64,000 nt of DNA from Akkermansiaceae bacterium (GTDB lineage: Bacteria; Verrucomicrobiota; Verrucomicrobiia; Verrucomicrobiales; Akkermansiaceae): contig CP059069.1 of assembly GCA_017798145.1 (NCBI GenBank), positions 3,767,226-3,831,225 of the forward strand, written 5' to 3'. Below are positions 35,652-43,850 of this stretch, piece after piece. The number at the start of each line of letters is the position of its first letter. The stretch's first letter is position 1. Under the pieces are notes generated by a model. That model made no database searches. It was not told the origin of the DNA and saw only the letters and a program-made list of their open reading frames with translations. The translations under genes were made by a program, and so were the position numbers.

Positions 35652-36128
35652 ATGATCCATCGCATCATCGCAACCGTCGCCGTCACAACGGCACTCGCCC
35701 TCGTCCCCGCAAACGCCGATCCATACGCCGCAGGCTCCAAGGTCGAGGCTTTCAGCGCCAAGACCCAGCACGACAAAGAGTTCACCCTCAAGCCGTCTGA
35801 AACGCGCTTCCTTCTGGTCACCCACGACATGGAGACAGGGAAAAAAGCCAACGCCGTTCTCACCACGGTGGGGCCGGAAAACCTCTCCGGGAAGAAGGTC
35901 GTCTACCTCGCCAACATCCACGGCATGCCGGGCGTGGGGCGGATGTTCGCCCTGCCGAAAATGCGCAAATACTCCCACACGATCATACTCGGCGACGACT
36001 CGGCGCTCATCGCGAAATTTCCCGAGGAAAAAAACAAGGTCACCGTTCTGAAGCTTTCGGGTGGCAAGGTGACCTCCGTGAAATACTGGAATCCCGGCGT
36101 GGATCCCTTGGAAGATTTCCTCAAATAG
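35652..36128 (+). CDS. Small exported protein, thioredoxin-like fold possible
   Basis: A 158-residue protein with signal peptide (MIHRIIATVAVTTALALVPANA). The body alternates strands and helices (FLLVTHDMETGKKANAVL, KKVVYLANIHGMPGVGRMF, HTIILGDDSALIAKFP), compatible with a thioredoxin-like fold. No CxxC is present, so it is not a disulfide reductase. It begins 25 nt after the histidine kinase and may belong to that operon, for example as a periplasmic sensor partner. Its last eight bases overlap the convergent metallohydrolase gene. Family not recognised with confidence. Confidence 0.7.
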   Translation: MIHRIIATVAVTTALALVPANADPYAAGSKVEAFSAKTQHDKEFTLKPSETRFLLVTHDMETGKKANAVLTTVGPENLSGKKVVYLANIHGMPGVGRMFALPKMRKYSHTIILGDDSALIAKFPEEKNKVTVLKLSGGKVTSVKYWNPGVDPLEDFLK

Positions 36129-37086
36129 GGATGTTGCGGGGGATTTCGATGATTTTCCCCACCACTCCGGATAAGAAACTCTCGGGCGGGATGCGCTTCG
36201 CGAGCAGGGCGCTTTCCAGCAGCAGCGGCGGCTCTCCCATCGGTTCGTCCGTGAGCCGGAATGTCCCCCAGTGCATCCCCACCGCACGGCGGCAGCGGGT
36301 ATCGAGGAAAACCTCCGCCGCCTCGTCCGGATTGAGATGGACGGGGCGCATGATATGCCGCGGCTGATACGCACCGATCGGGATCATGCCGAAATCCACG
36401 TCGCCGTATGTTTCGCCTATCCCGCGGAATCCCGCACAATACCCGCTGTCACCCGCATGCCATAGCGACCCTTCCGGGCTGTCGATACGCCAGCCGCACC
36501 AATGCGCTTGATCCCTATCGAAAGGGCTGCGTGCCGTGAAATGCTGGGCGGGGGTGGCGGTCGCCTTCACGCCGGAAGTGAGCGGAAGCGACCCGTGCCA
36601 GGCGATCTCGTTCACCTCACGGAATCTTTTTTTTCTCAGCCATTTCCCGTGTCCTTCGGAAACCAACAGAGGTGTGCCGGTGCCGAGAGCGCGCAAGGTC
36701 GGCAGATCAAGGTGGTCGTAATGGGAGTGCGTGAGCAGCACCGCATCGATGCGCGGCAAGCCGCCGAGAGCGCAGGGTGGGGGGATCAACCTCCGCAAGG
36801 ACGGAAATGGAAGGGGGGCGCAGTGATTTGAAAAGACCGGATCGATGAGCAGCGAGAGTCCGCAACCCTGGATGAGAAACGAGGCATGCCCCAGCCAAAC
36901 CGCCCGCCAGCCTGACGGCGGAACTCCGGCGATGGACTCCGGATCGAGCGGAGCCCAGGGAGCGGGCGTATCCGGAGCATCGGGCAGGCGTGCCTGTTCC
37001 CGGATACCCAGCCCAAGCTTCCATCGGATCACGTCCCGCAAGCCATGCTTCGGGTGCGGCCAGGGATTGGAAAAGCGCGGGTTCAT
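36121..37086 (-). CDS. MBL-fold metallohydrolase (NAPE-PLD/UlaG-like)
   Basis: A 321-residue metallo-beta-lactamase-fold enzyme. The HxHxDH zinc motif is visible in LLTHSHYDHLDLP, followed by PAQHFTARSPFD and WHAGDSGYC further along, as in N-acylphosphatidylethanolamine phospholipase D-like and UlaG-like hydrolases. Substrate is uncertain; phospholipid or cyclic phosphodiester are family options. The ATG at 37086 (MNPRFSNPWPHP) is used; the frame stays open to 37137. Its stop lies within the 3' end of the convergent small exported-protein gene (8-bp overlap). It is probably cytosolic as no signal peptide is seen. Confidence 0.88.
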   Translation of the reverse strand: MNPRFSNPWPHPKHGLRDVIRWKLGLGIREQARLPDAPDTPAPWAPLDPESIAGVPPSGWRAVWLGHASFLIQGCGLSLLIDPVFSNHCAPLPFPSLRRLIPPPCALGGLPRIDAVLLTHSHYDHLDLPTLRALGTGTPLLVSEGHGKWLRKKRFREVNEIAWHGSLPLTSGVKATATPAQHFTARSPFDRDQAHWCGWRIDSPEGSLWHAGDSGYCAGFRGIGETYGDVDFGMIPIGAYQPRHIMRPVHLNPDEAAEVFLDTRCRRAVGMHWGTFRLTDEPMGEPPLLLESALLAKRIPPESFLSGVVGKIIEIPRNIPI

Positions 37087-37146
37087 ACTTTGTGCGGAGA
37101 TGAGGCCAGCATGCGACCTTGCGCATCGAGGCCACATGCGTAGGCA

Positions 37147-38703
37147 TCACTTCTTCCTCTTCGGCGTCTTCCTGCCGGAGTAGTCTGACCATTCGGCGTT
37201 GGTCTTCGGCTTGTCCTCGGAGGCAACTGGCTTGGCATCCATGCCCATGGTCTCCTTAGCGATTTCATGCCAGGCCTTCGCCATGACGGCGACGCGTTCG
37301 GGCTGTTTCGACGCGAGGTTGTTGAGCTCCGTGCGGTCTTTGGACATGTCGTAAAGCTCCCAAGGCAGGCTTTTGAAGGAGACGAGTTTCCAGTCGCCAT
37401 CGCGGAGGCCGCGGTCGGAGCCGAAGAGGAGATGGATGGGCGGGCGGCTTTCCACTCTCCCTCCGGCAAGTATGGGGACAAGGGAGATTCCGGCGAGCGG
37501 GGTCGGTTCGCGGCCGGGGTAGGAGGCGGGGATTTCCGCTCCGGCGATTTCCGCGAGGGTGGGCAGCAGATCGACCAGGTGGGCGGGCGTATCCGTGACC
37601 GAGCCTTTGGGAGCCTTGATCCCCGCTGGCCAGTGGAAAACGGCAGGGGAGCTGATGCCTCCTTCGAACTGGTTCTGCTTGTAGTAGCGGAACGGGGTGT
37701 TGCGCGCCCATGCCCAGCCGGTGCTGTCGCTCCATTTCGTCCCGGGCAGATAGGGTTCCTCATCCTTCCCTACGTTCCGGCGGTCGTAGGGGCATGCACC
37801 GTTGTCTGAGAGGAAAACGATGAGCGTGTTTTCGAGTTCGCCCTTGGCCTCAAGATCGGCGATGATGCGACCGGTCTCGCGATCCACGCGGTCGATCATT
37901 CCGGCAAGCGCAGCCATTCGCCGGGATTCCCAATCGCGGATCTCCGGGGAGAGCGAATCCCATGCCGGGATGTGGTCGGGGCGCGGTGAGGGTTTGGTGT
38001 CGGCGGGCAGCAGCCCCACCTCTTTCTGTTTCGCAAAGCGCGAGGTGTTCATCTCGTCCCAGCCGCCTTCGTAACGGTGGCGGTATTTTTCATAATCCTG
38101 CTTCAACGGCTGTAGCGGCGCATGCGGTGCGTTGAAGGCGATGTAGAGGAACCACGGTTTCTTCTCCTTGCGCGCCTCTGCGATGAAACGCAAACCGTAA
38201 TCGACGTTGGCTGCGGTGGTGTAGAAGCCTTCCTTGGGCACATCCCATTTCTCGCCGTTGAGGCGGAAGGTGTTGTCGCCGGTGTAGTAGTTGGTGGCGC
38301 CGGAGAGGTGTCCGAAATATCGCTGGAAACCGAAATCGGTGGGCTCCTTGTCGAGGTGCCATTTCCCGGTCATCGCGGTGGAGTAACCGGCGGGCGCGAG
38401 GATTTCGGGAATCGTGACTGCCTTTTTCATCGAGGTGTCCCCCGCCTGGATGCACCAGCGACCGGTGAGCAGGCTGACGCGCGAGGAGTGGCACTTCGCG
38501 GTGTTGTAGAACTGCGAGAAACGCAGGCCGTTGGCGGCTAAGCGGTCGAGGTTCGGGGTTTCGATCTCGCTTCCGTAGCAGCCGAGGTCGGAATAGCCGA
38601 GGTCGTCGGTGAGGATGACGAGGATGTTGGGCTTCTCCGTGGCGCGGAGTAACGGGGCGAGGCAGATACAAAGTGCGAGGGTTCGGATCATGGCGTTATT
38701 CAT
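37147..38703 (-). CDS. Secreted sulfatase with C-H-S-S-R motif
   Basis: A 518-residue exported sulfatase (signal peptide within MNNAMIRTLALCICLAPLLRA). The formylglycine site is C71-HSSR followed by VSLLTGR. The third position is Ser, not the common Pro or Ala, a variant tolerated by the C-x-(S/P/A)-x-R rule. Metal-site blocks ILTDDLGYSD and LSDNGACP and the TGKWHL segment are conserved. Its C-terminus is lysine-rich (GRKTPKRKK). It is 36 nt downstream of the DAHP synthase gene on the same strand with no evident functional link. A second in-frame ATG four codons later is possible. Confidence 0.93.
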   Translation of the reverse strand: MNNAMIRTLALCICLAPLLRATEKPNILVILTDDLGYSDLGCYGSEIETPNLDRLAANGLRFSQFYNTAKCHSSRVSLLTGRWCIQAGDTSMKKAVTIPEILAPAGYSTAMTGKWHLDKEPTDFGFQRYFGHLSGATNYYTGDNTFRLNGEKWDVPKEGFYTTAANVDYGLRFIAEARKEKKPWFLYIAFNAPHAPLQPLKQDYEKYRHRYEGGWDEMNTSRFAKQKEVGLLPADTKPSPRPDHIPAWDSLSPEIRDWESRRMAALAGMIDRVDRETGRIIADLEAKGELENTLIVFLSDNGACPYDRRNVGKDEEPYLPGTKWSDSTGWAWARNTPFRYYKQNQFEGGISSPAVFHWPAGIKAPKGSVTDTPAHLVDLLPTLAEIAGAEIPASYPGREPTPLAGISLVPILAGGRVESRPPIHLLFGSDRGLRDGDWKLVSFKSLPWELYDMSKDRTELNNLASKQPERVAVMAKAWHEIAKETMGMDAKPVASEDKPKTNAEWSDYSGRKTPKRKK

Positions 38704-38739
38704 TTTCGTGAAGAAGCCGACCGCAGGCGCGGCTGTCCG

Positions 38740-39801
38740 TTAGCCGCGGCGTTTGCGGACGGCTTCGGCGAGGGTGTCGAGCACTTGCACGGTGTCGTCC
38801 CAGTTGATGCAGGCGTCGGTGACGGACTGGCCGCGGGTGAGTTTTGTCAGATCGGGGTTCAGCTTCTGGTTTCCCTCGACGAGGTTCGACTCGATCATCA
38901 CCGAGGTGATCGTGCGCGATCCGGCGGCGATCTGGCGGGCGATGTCACCGGCGACGAGCGGCTGGTTGCGGTAGTCCTTGTTCGAGTTGCCGTGCGAGCA
39001 ATCGACCATCACGGAGAGCGGCAGGTTCTGCTCGGTGAGCATGGCCTCGACGGCGGCGATGTTCTCCGCCGAGTAGTTCGGGCCGGTTTTTCCGCCGCGC
39101 AGGATGAGGTGGCAGGAGGTGTTGCCGGCGGTGGAGACGATGGCGGAGACGCCCTGTTTGGTGACCGAGAGGAAATGGTGGGGGCGGGAGGCGGAGAGGA
39201 TGGCGTCGAGCGCGAGCTGGATGGAGCCGCCGGTGCCGTTCTTGAAACCGACCGGCATGGAGAGGCCGGAGGCGAGTTCGCGGTGGATCTGGGATTCAGT
39301 GGTGCGTGCGCCTATGGCTCCCCATGCGATGAGATCCGCGAAGTATTGCGGGGAGATCGTGTCGAGGAACTCGGTGCCTGCGGCGACGCCCATGTTGGCG
39401 AGGTCGAGCAGGAGCTTCCGGGCGACGCGGAGGCCTTGGTTGATATCGAAGGAATCGTTGAGGTGGGGATCGTTGATGAGGCCTTTCCAGCCGACGGTGG
39501 TGCGCGGTTTCTCGAAATAGACGCGCATGATGATGCAGAGTTCCTTGGCGTGGCGGTCTGCCTCGGCCTTCAGTTTTGAGGCGTATTCGAGCGCGGCGTC
39601 GGGGTCATGGATCGAGCATGGGCCGACGATGGCGAGCAGGCGGTCATCCGTAAGGTTAAGTATGGCATCCGCCTCGGTGCGGGCGGTATGGACCACGGTG
39701 GCGGCCTGCTCGTTGATGGGCAGGTAATAGGCGAGAACCGCAGGGGAGATGAGCGGATTGATGCCGGAGATGCGAAGGTCGTCGGTGCGGTGCTTGGTCA
39801 C
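38740..39801 (-). CDS. 3-deoxy-7-phosphoheptulonate synthase (class I DAHP synthase)
   Basis: A 353-residue enzyme joining phosphoenolpyruvate and erythrose-4-phosphate in the first step of the shikimate pathway. It is an AroF/G/H-type enzyme: DDLRISGINPLISP at the N-terminus, GPCSIHDP, MRVYFEKPRTTVGWKG, GARTTESQIHRELASG and VMVDCSHGNSNKDY. The GTG at 39801 (VTKHRTDDLRI) gives the proper N-terminus; the ATG at 39885 would add 28 unrelated residues. The first metal Cys lies in GPCSIH. The leader contains a strong hairpin at 39938-39969. The isozyme class (Phe-, Tyr- or Trp-sensitive) cannot be read safely. Confidence 0.95.
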   Translation of the reverse strand: MTKHRTDDLRISGINPLISPAVLAYYLPINEQAATVVHTARTEADAILNLTDDRLLAIVGPCSIHDPDAALEYASKLKAEADRHAKELCIIMRVYFEKPRTTVGWKGLINDPHLNDSFDINQGLRVARKLLLDLANMGVAAGTEFLDTISPQYFADLIAWGAIGARTTESQIHRELASGLSMPVGFKNGTGGSIQLALDAILSASRPHHFLSVTKQGVSAIVSTAGNTSCHLILRGGKTGPNYSAENIAAVEAMLTEQNLPLSVMVDCSHGNSNKDYRNQPLVAGDIARQIAAGSRTITSVMIESNLVEGNQKLNPDLTKLTRGQSVTDACINWDDTVQVLDTLAEAVRKRRG

Positions 39802-39937
39802 GGGGCGAAGGTGATAACGCCAACGGGTGCGGTTTGCCAGATTTATGTTGCGGGCTTTCCATGCTGAGTGCCCACCTGACGGCAAGCAATGCTCGCCGCA
39901 GGATACGCATTGGAGATAGGGGAAGGGCCTGCATCCA

Positions 39938-39969
39938 GCGCCCGGATTCTTCTCATCGAAGAAGGGCGC
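39938..39969 (-). promoter_or_regulatory. Strong hairpin between tRNA-Thr and the DAHP synthase start
   Basis: The sequence GCGCCC-GGA-TTCTTC-TCATC-GAAGAA-GGGCGC forms a 12-bp stem with a 3-nt bulge. On the minus strand it lies about 75 nt after the tRNA and 137 nt before the GTG start. There is no U-run after it, so a simple terminator is unlikely; a leader structure or RNA-processing element is possible. The 242-bp spacer 39802-40043 otherwise shows nothing. Confidence 0.45.
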
Positions 39970-40043
39970 TTAGATCGACTGTGAGGCATCTCACCGCAGG
40001 CACAGCTAAACCACCCCCGTGGATCACATCATGGAATTGGGAA

Positions 40044-40119
40044 TGGAGCCGGCTGACGGACTCGAACCGTCGACCTACTGATTACAAATCAGTTGCTCTA
40101 CCAACTGAGCTAAGCCGGC
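40044..40119 (-). tRNA. tRNA-Thr (anticodon UGU)
   Basis: Read on the minus strand, a full cloverleaf is present. The acceptor stem GCCGGCT/AGCCGGC is perfect, the D-arm contains AGCTCAGTTGGTAGAGC, and the anticodon stem ACTGA/TCAGT frames the loop TTTGTAA with anticodon TGT, reading ACA (and related Thr codons). The T-arm contains GGTTCGAGTCC. The discriminator is U, and the terminal CCA is encoded (40044-40046). The gene is 69 nt before, and divergent in position from, nothing coding on the plus strand. Confidence 0.96.
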
Positions 40120-40189
40120 CATGCCGTTTTGGGGCGGCGAGGGTTTATCCGTGTTGGATGGGTATGGCAATGGCAAACTCACATCCAGC

Positions 40190-41641
40190 TCACTTGGAGC
40201 CGGTGCCGGGCAAGAAGCGGTAATAGACCTCGAGCATCAGCGCCGCCATGCAGGTTGCCATGTGGGTGTTGATCGGGCCGTGCTTGATTCCTCCCTGGGT
40301 CCAGGAGCCGTCCGGACTCTGTGCCTTGATGAGCTCGTCGCGGAACATGTTGTTGTAGTCGTCCCATTCCCTGCCTCCATGGTTCATCATGGCCTGGGCG
40401 TGATAGTAATGGTAGTAGAGGTTGGCACTTTCATCGCCCCATTTGAATTTCTCGTTATCCACGATCCACTTGATGCCTTTGCGCGCCGCGTTGGAGCTGC
40501 CCTTGTCCCACATCTGGAAGGCGAGCACGCCGCCGCCGGTGAGGCCGGGGCTCCTGCTCGAATCGTTGCGATAGCCGATGGCTCCGTCATTGCCCTGGAC
40601 CTTCTCGAGCCAGCCGAGCGCGTCGCGGATGGTGGACTTGAACTTGCTCTCAGTCCACAGGCCGGTGTGCTTGCAGGCTTTGAGCGCCTGGATCTGCCAG
40701 AAACCGACGGAGTTGTCTCCGCTGTTGGTGGATTCGAACTTGTAGACCCAACCACCGCTTTCGCCTTGGCCTTGCATGATGATGTCGCCTGCTTTCTTGG
40801 TGACGGTATCAAGATCGGGGATCTTGACGTTGAGGGTTTTGCAGAAGGTGTAGGACTCGGCGAGGGCGTAGGTGGCGATGCCGTGGTCATAGACCCACTG
40901 GATGGAATTGAGATCCTTGTTGGTGAGCCTACCATCGTTCTTAAGGCCGTTGTTGACGAGGTAGGTGATGCCCTTGAGGACGGTTTCGCCGTATTTTTCG
41001 GAAAGCGGCGTCTCGCAGTGGCCGAGGTAAACAAGGATGGCGAAGCCTGTCATGGCAACGGGGTGGGTGGTGTCCCAGCTGCCGTCCGCATTCTGCTTGG
41101 ATTGGAGCCAGTCGAGAGTTTTCACGACAGCCTCCTCGCCTTGTATGGTGCCGCCGGTTTCCTTGAGCCTTGCGAGGCGGTCTTCCTTGGAACAACGGCT
41201 GCGCATGGTGGCGGGTATGCCAGCGAAACCTCCGGCGCCGCCGCCGTCGCCGCCATCGCCCCAACCGCCGCCGAAGTCCTCACCGTCGCCGAAATCGGCG
41301 TTGGGAGTGACCACGTCGATCTCGGGCACGGGGATCGCAGTGGGGGAGACGGTGTTCGCAGCGATGACCTTGGTCATCGAGCTGCTCGGGGCGGAGGGCT
41401 TGCGCTGGATCTGGTTGTTGACCTTTTTCACCTGCTGCTCGTTCTCCTCGCTGAGGGATGCGGCGTAGGTAACGATGGTCGGGGTTTCCTTGAGGATATT
41501 TGGCAGCATGAAAATGCCCAGGATGAGGGCGATGAGCACGATGACCAGGATGGAGATCACGATGGATGAGATCGTGGAATTGCGCTTCTGTGCGTTCAGG
41601 CGCGCTTGTGCTTCTTCGCTGAGGTGTGCGTGGATACTCAT
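40190..41641 (-). CDS. Membrane-anchored alpha/alpha-toroid protein (terpene-cyclase-like repeats), paralogue 1
   Basis: A 483-residue protein. After a polar N-terminus (MSIHAHLSEEAQARLNAQKR) comes one transmembrane helix at about 25-47, a linker with a Gly/Asp-rich segment (about 115-145), then a toroid domain of helical pairs like prenyltransferase/squalene-oxidase repeats. Marker loops are QNADGSWD near 193 and QSPDGSWTQGG near 450. No DxDD or DCTAE-type cyclase active-site motif is present, so it is probably not a terpene cyclase. The paralogue at 41809-43260 shares an almost identical N-terminus and most of the toroid. Function unknown; periplasmic scaffold or binding role possible. Confidence 0.82.
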   Translation of the reverse strand: MSIHAHLSEEAQARLNAQKRNSTISSIVISILVIVLIALILGIFMLPNILKETPTIVTYAASLSEENEQQVKKVNNQIQRKPSAPSSSMTKVIAANTVSPTAIPVPEIDVVTPNADFGDGEDFGGGWGDGGDGGGAGGFAGIPATMRSRCSKEDRLARLKETGGTIQGEEAVVKTLDWLQSKQNADGSWDTTHPVAMTGFAILVYLGHCETPLSEKYGETVLKGITYLVNNGLKNDGRLTNKDLNSIQWVYDHGIATYALAESYTFCKTLNVKIPDLDTVTKKAGDIIMQGQGESGGWVYKFESTNSGDNSVGFWQIQALKACKHTGLWTESKFKSTIRDALGWLEKVQGNDGAIGYRNDSSRSPGLTGGGVLAFQMWDKGSSNAARKGIKWIVDNEKFKWGDESANLYYHYYHAQAMMNHGGREWDDYNNMFRDELIKAQSPDGSWTQGGIKHGPINTHMATCMAALMLEVYYRFLPGTGSK

Positions 41642-41793
41642 GGGATTGGATGGTTTTTCGGAGGTATTGTCTAGGGCAAGCTACCCTCCGCAGCGCCGTT
41701 GGCGAGCGGAAAACGCAGTTCGACACTGCCTGAACGCGTGTCCCGGAATTTTTCTTGGCAAAAAATCGCATTTTTCTCCCGGTTTCCCGCCCC

Positions 41794-41811
41794 TGAGCCG
41801 GTTGCGGCTCA
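41794..41811 (-). terminator. Hairpin at the end of toroid paralogue 2
   Basis: TGAGCCG-GTTG-CGGCTCA forms a 7-bp perfect stem that includes the stop codon of the upstream paralogue. A second short palindrome (AAAAATCGCATTTTT) lies near 41762. No U-run follows directly, so terminator function is only possible. Confidence 0.35.
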
Positions 41812-43260
41812 TTTCCCGCCGGTTCCGGGCAGGAAACGGTAGTAGACCTCAAGCATCAGAGCCGCCATGCAGGTTGACATGTGGACATTGATGGGCCCGT
41901 GCTTGATGCCGCCCTGTGTCCAGGATCCGTCCGGGTTCTGGGCCTTGATGAGCTTGTCGCGGAACATGTTGTTGTAGCCTTCCCACTGCTTGCCGCCGTG
42001 GTTGATCATGGCCTGTGCGTGGTAGTAGTGGTAGTAGAGGTTGGCGCTTTCATCGCCCCACCCGAACTTCGCGTTCTCTGCGATCCACTTGATGCCGTCC
42101 CTGGCCTCCCTGGAGCGGCCTTCGTCCCACATCTGGAAGGCGAGCACGCCGCCGCCGGTGAGGCCGGGGCTTTGGGCGGGGTTGGCCCGGTAGCCGATGG
42201 CTCCGTCCTTGCCCTGGACTTTTCCCAGCCAGGCGAGCGCATTGCGGATGGCCGGCCTGAACTTGCTGTCAGTCCAGAGGCCGGTGTGCTTGCAGGCCTT
42301 GAGCGCCTGGATTTGCCAGAAGCCCACGGAGTTGTCCCCGCTTTCGGTGGACTCGAACTTATAGACCCAGCCGCCGCTGTTTCCTTGGCCTTGCATGATG
42401 ATGTCGCCGGCTTTCTTGGTGACGGTGTCTAGCTCGGGGATCTTCACATTGAGTGCCTTGCAGAAGGTGTAGGACTCGGCGAGGGCGTAGGTGGCGATGC
42501 CGTGGTCATAGACCCATTGGATGGAGTCGAGATCCTTTTCGGTGAGCCTGCCGTCTTTCTCCAGTCCTTTGTTCACGAGGTAGGTGATGCCTCTGAGGAC
42601 GGTCTCGCCGTATTCTTCCGAGAGTGGGGTCTCGCAGTGGCCGAGGTAAACGAGGAGCGCGAAACCGGTCATGGCGACAGGGTGATCGCCTGTCCAACTG
42701 CCGTCCGGGTTCTGCGTCGCCTTGAGCCACTGCAGGGATTTCACCACGGCTTCCTCGCCCTCGATGGTGCCGCCTGTTTCCTGCAAGCGGGCGAGACGGT
42801 CTTCCTTTGAGCAGCGCTTGCCAAAACGGGGATCGAGCTTGGTAAATTCAGGCCCGCCTCCGGGGCCGTCGCTGTCTCCGTTGAAGTCGCCGAAGTCATC
42901 TCCATCGCCGAAATCGACACTCGGGGTGCCAACGATGGTATCAGGTACGGGGATCGCCGTAAGTGAGGCTGTGTTCGCGACCAATACCTTGGTCATCGTA
43001 TGGCTCGGCGGCGAGGGATTCTGGCGCAATGAGGTTTTCACCTTTGGCCTTTCGATATCCGGCTCCGCTTTTTCGCCCGGCACCCAGGTAACACCCGGTT
43101 TGTATGGCTCTAGGATTGGGGGCAGCAGGAAAATCCCCAGCACGAGGAAAATGAGGACGACGGCGAGGGCTGAGATCACGATCGAGGAGACCGTCGAGTT
43201 GCGCTTCTGCGCATTGAGTCGGGCTTGCGCCTCTTCGCTGAGGTGTGCATGGATGCTCAT
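41809..43260 (-). CDS. Membrane-anchored alpha/alpha-toroid protein, paralogue 2
   Basis: A 483-residue tandem duplicate of the preceding gene's product, with the same architecture: polar N-terminus, one membrane helix (about 25-47, ending LGIFLLPPIL), acidic linker (DFGDGDDFGDFNGD), and the toroid domain with QNPDGSWTGD and QNPDGSWTQGG loops. The first 20 residues are the same in both. The linker regions have diverged most, while the toroid is strongly conserved. It is 167 nt upstream of paralogue 1 in the direction of transcription. Conservation of exact length in both copies suggests selection on both. Activity unknown. Confidence 0.82.
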   Translation of the reverse strand: MSIHAHLSEEAQARLNAQKRNSTVSSIVISALAVVLIFLVLGIFLLPPILEPYKPGVTWVPGEKAEPDIERPKVKTSLRQNPSPPSHTMTKVLVANTASLTAIPVPDTIVGTPSVDFGDGDDFGDFNGDSDGPGGGPEFTKLDPRFGKRCSKEDRLARLQETGGTIEGEEAVVKSLQWLKATQNPDGSWTGDHPVAMTGFALLVYLGHCETPLSEEYGETVLRGITYLVNKGLEKDGRLTEKDLDSIQWVYDHGIATYALAESYTFCKALNVKIPELDTVTKKAGDIIMQGQGNSGGWVYKFESTESGDNSVGFWQIQALKACKHTGLWTDSKFRPAIRNALAWLGKVQGKDGAIGYRANPAQSPGLTGGGVLAFQMWDEGRSREARDGIKWIAENAKFGWGDESANLYYHYYHAQAMINHGGKQWEGYNNMFRDKLIKAQNPDGSWTQGGIKHGPINVHMSTCMAALMLEVYYRFLPGTGGK

Positions 43261-43371
43261 GGTGGTTTTTGGTTCGGTTGCCGCAAGGCCTCCGCTCCGC
43301 CACCATGGCGCATTGGGATGCCTGCATATGTTTAGCGAACGCCCCGCTAGCGATTTCCCTTGGGTGGGATT

Positions 43372-43845
43372 TCAGTCCTCTCTTTGCGCGAGCCTCTCCA
43401 GCAACACACGGCAACCGTCCTCCAGCAGGTCGATCACCCGCGCGAATCCGCGGTTGCCGCCGTAGTAAGGGTCGGGGATCTGCGAGGCCTCGTGTTCTTC
43501 CAGGAAACCCACGAAGGGCTTCACCTTGTGGTGGAAATTTCCTGAGGGATCGAGTGCGAGGGTGTCCGCGAGATTCTCCTCATCCATGGTCAGGAGGATG
43601 TCGAAATCGCGCAGGTCATCGGCCGTCAGTTGACGAGACCGGCCTTCCACCACGTAGCCCCTTTTCGCCAGATGGGCGGCCATCCTCGGATCGGGCGGGC
43701 TGCCTTTGTGGTATCCTATCGTACCTGCGGAATCGATCTCGAAGCCCGCATCCAAGCCCGCCCCGCCCACCATTTTCCGGAACACGATCTCGGCGGCGGG
43801 GGAGCGGCAGATGTTGCCCATGCAGATGAAGAGGACGCGTTTCAT
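43372..43845 (-). CDS. Low-molecular-weight protein tyrosine phosphatase
   Basis: A 157-residue cytosolic LMW-PTP. The P-loop is C8-MGNICR14-S in VLFICMGNICRSPAAE, and the general-acid aspartate lies in PDPYYGG near residue 125. Such enzymes dephosphorylate bacterial tyrosine kinases in exopolysaccharide regulation, or small phosphoesters. It follows tamA by 5 nt and is the last gene of the tamB-tamA-phosphatase operon; the functional reason is not obvious. The ATG at 43845 gives MKRVLFIC, the family start. An arsenate-reductase alternative is unlikely as the extra reductase cysteines are missing. Confidence 0.93.
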   Translation of the reverse strand: MKRVLFICMGNICRSPAAEIVFRKMVGGAGLDAGFEIDSAGTIGYHKGSPPDPRMAAHLAKRGYVVEGRSRQLTADDLRDFDILLTMDEENLADTLALDPSGNFHHKVKPFVGFLEEHEASQIPDPYYGGNRGFARVIDLLEDGCRVLLERLAQRED

Positions 43846-43850
43846 ATCCG

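Noticed and set aside
40121..41569. 482-codon plus-strand frame
   Set aside because: Antisense shadow of toroid paralogue 1; a similar shadow exists in paralogue 2.
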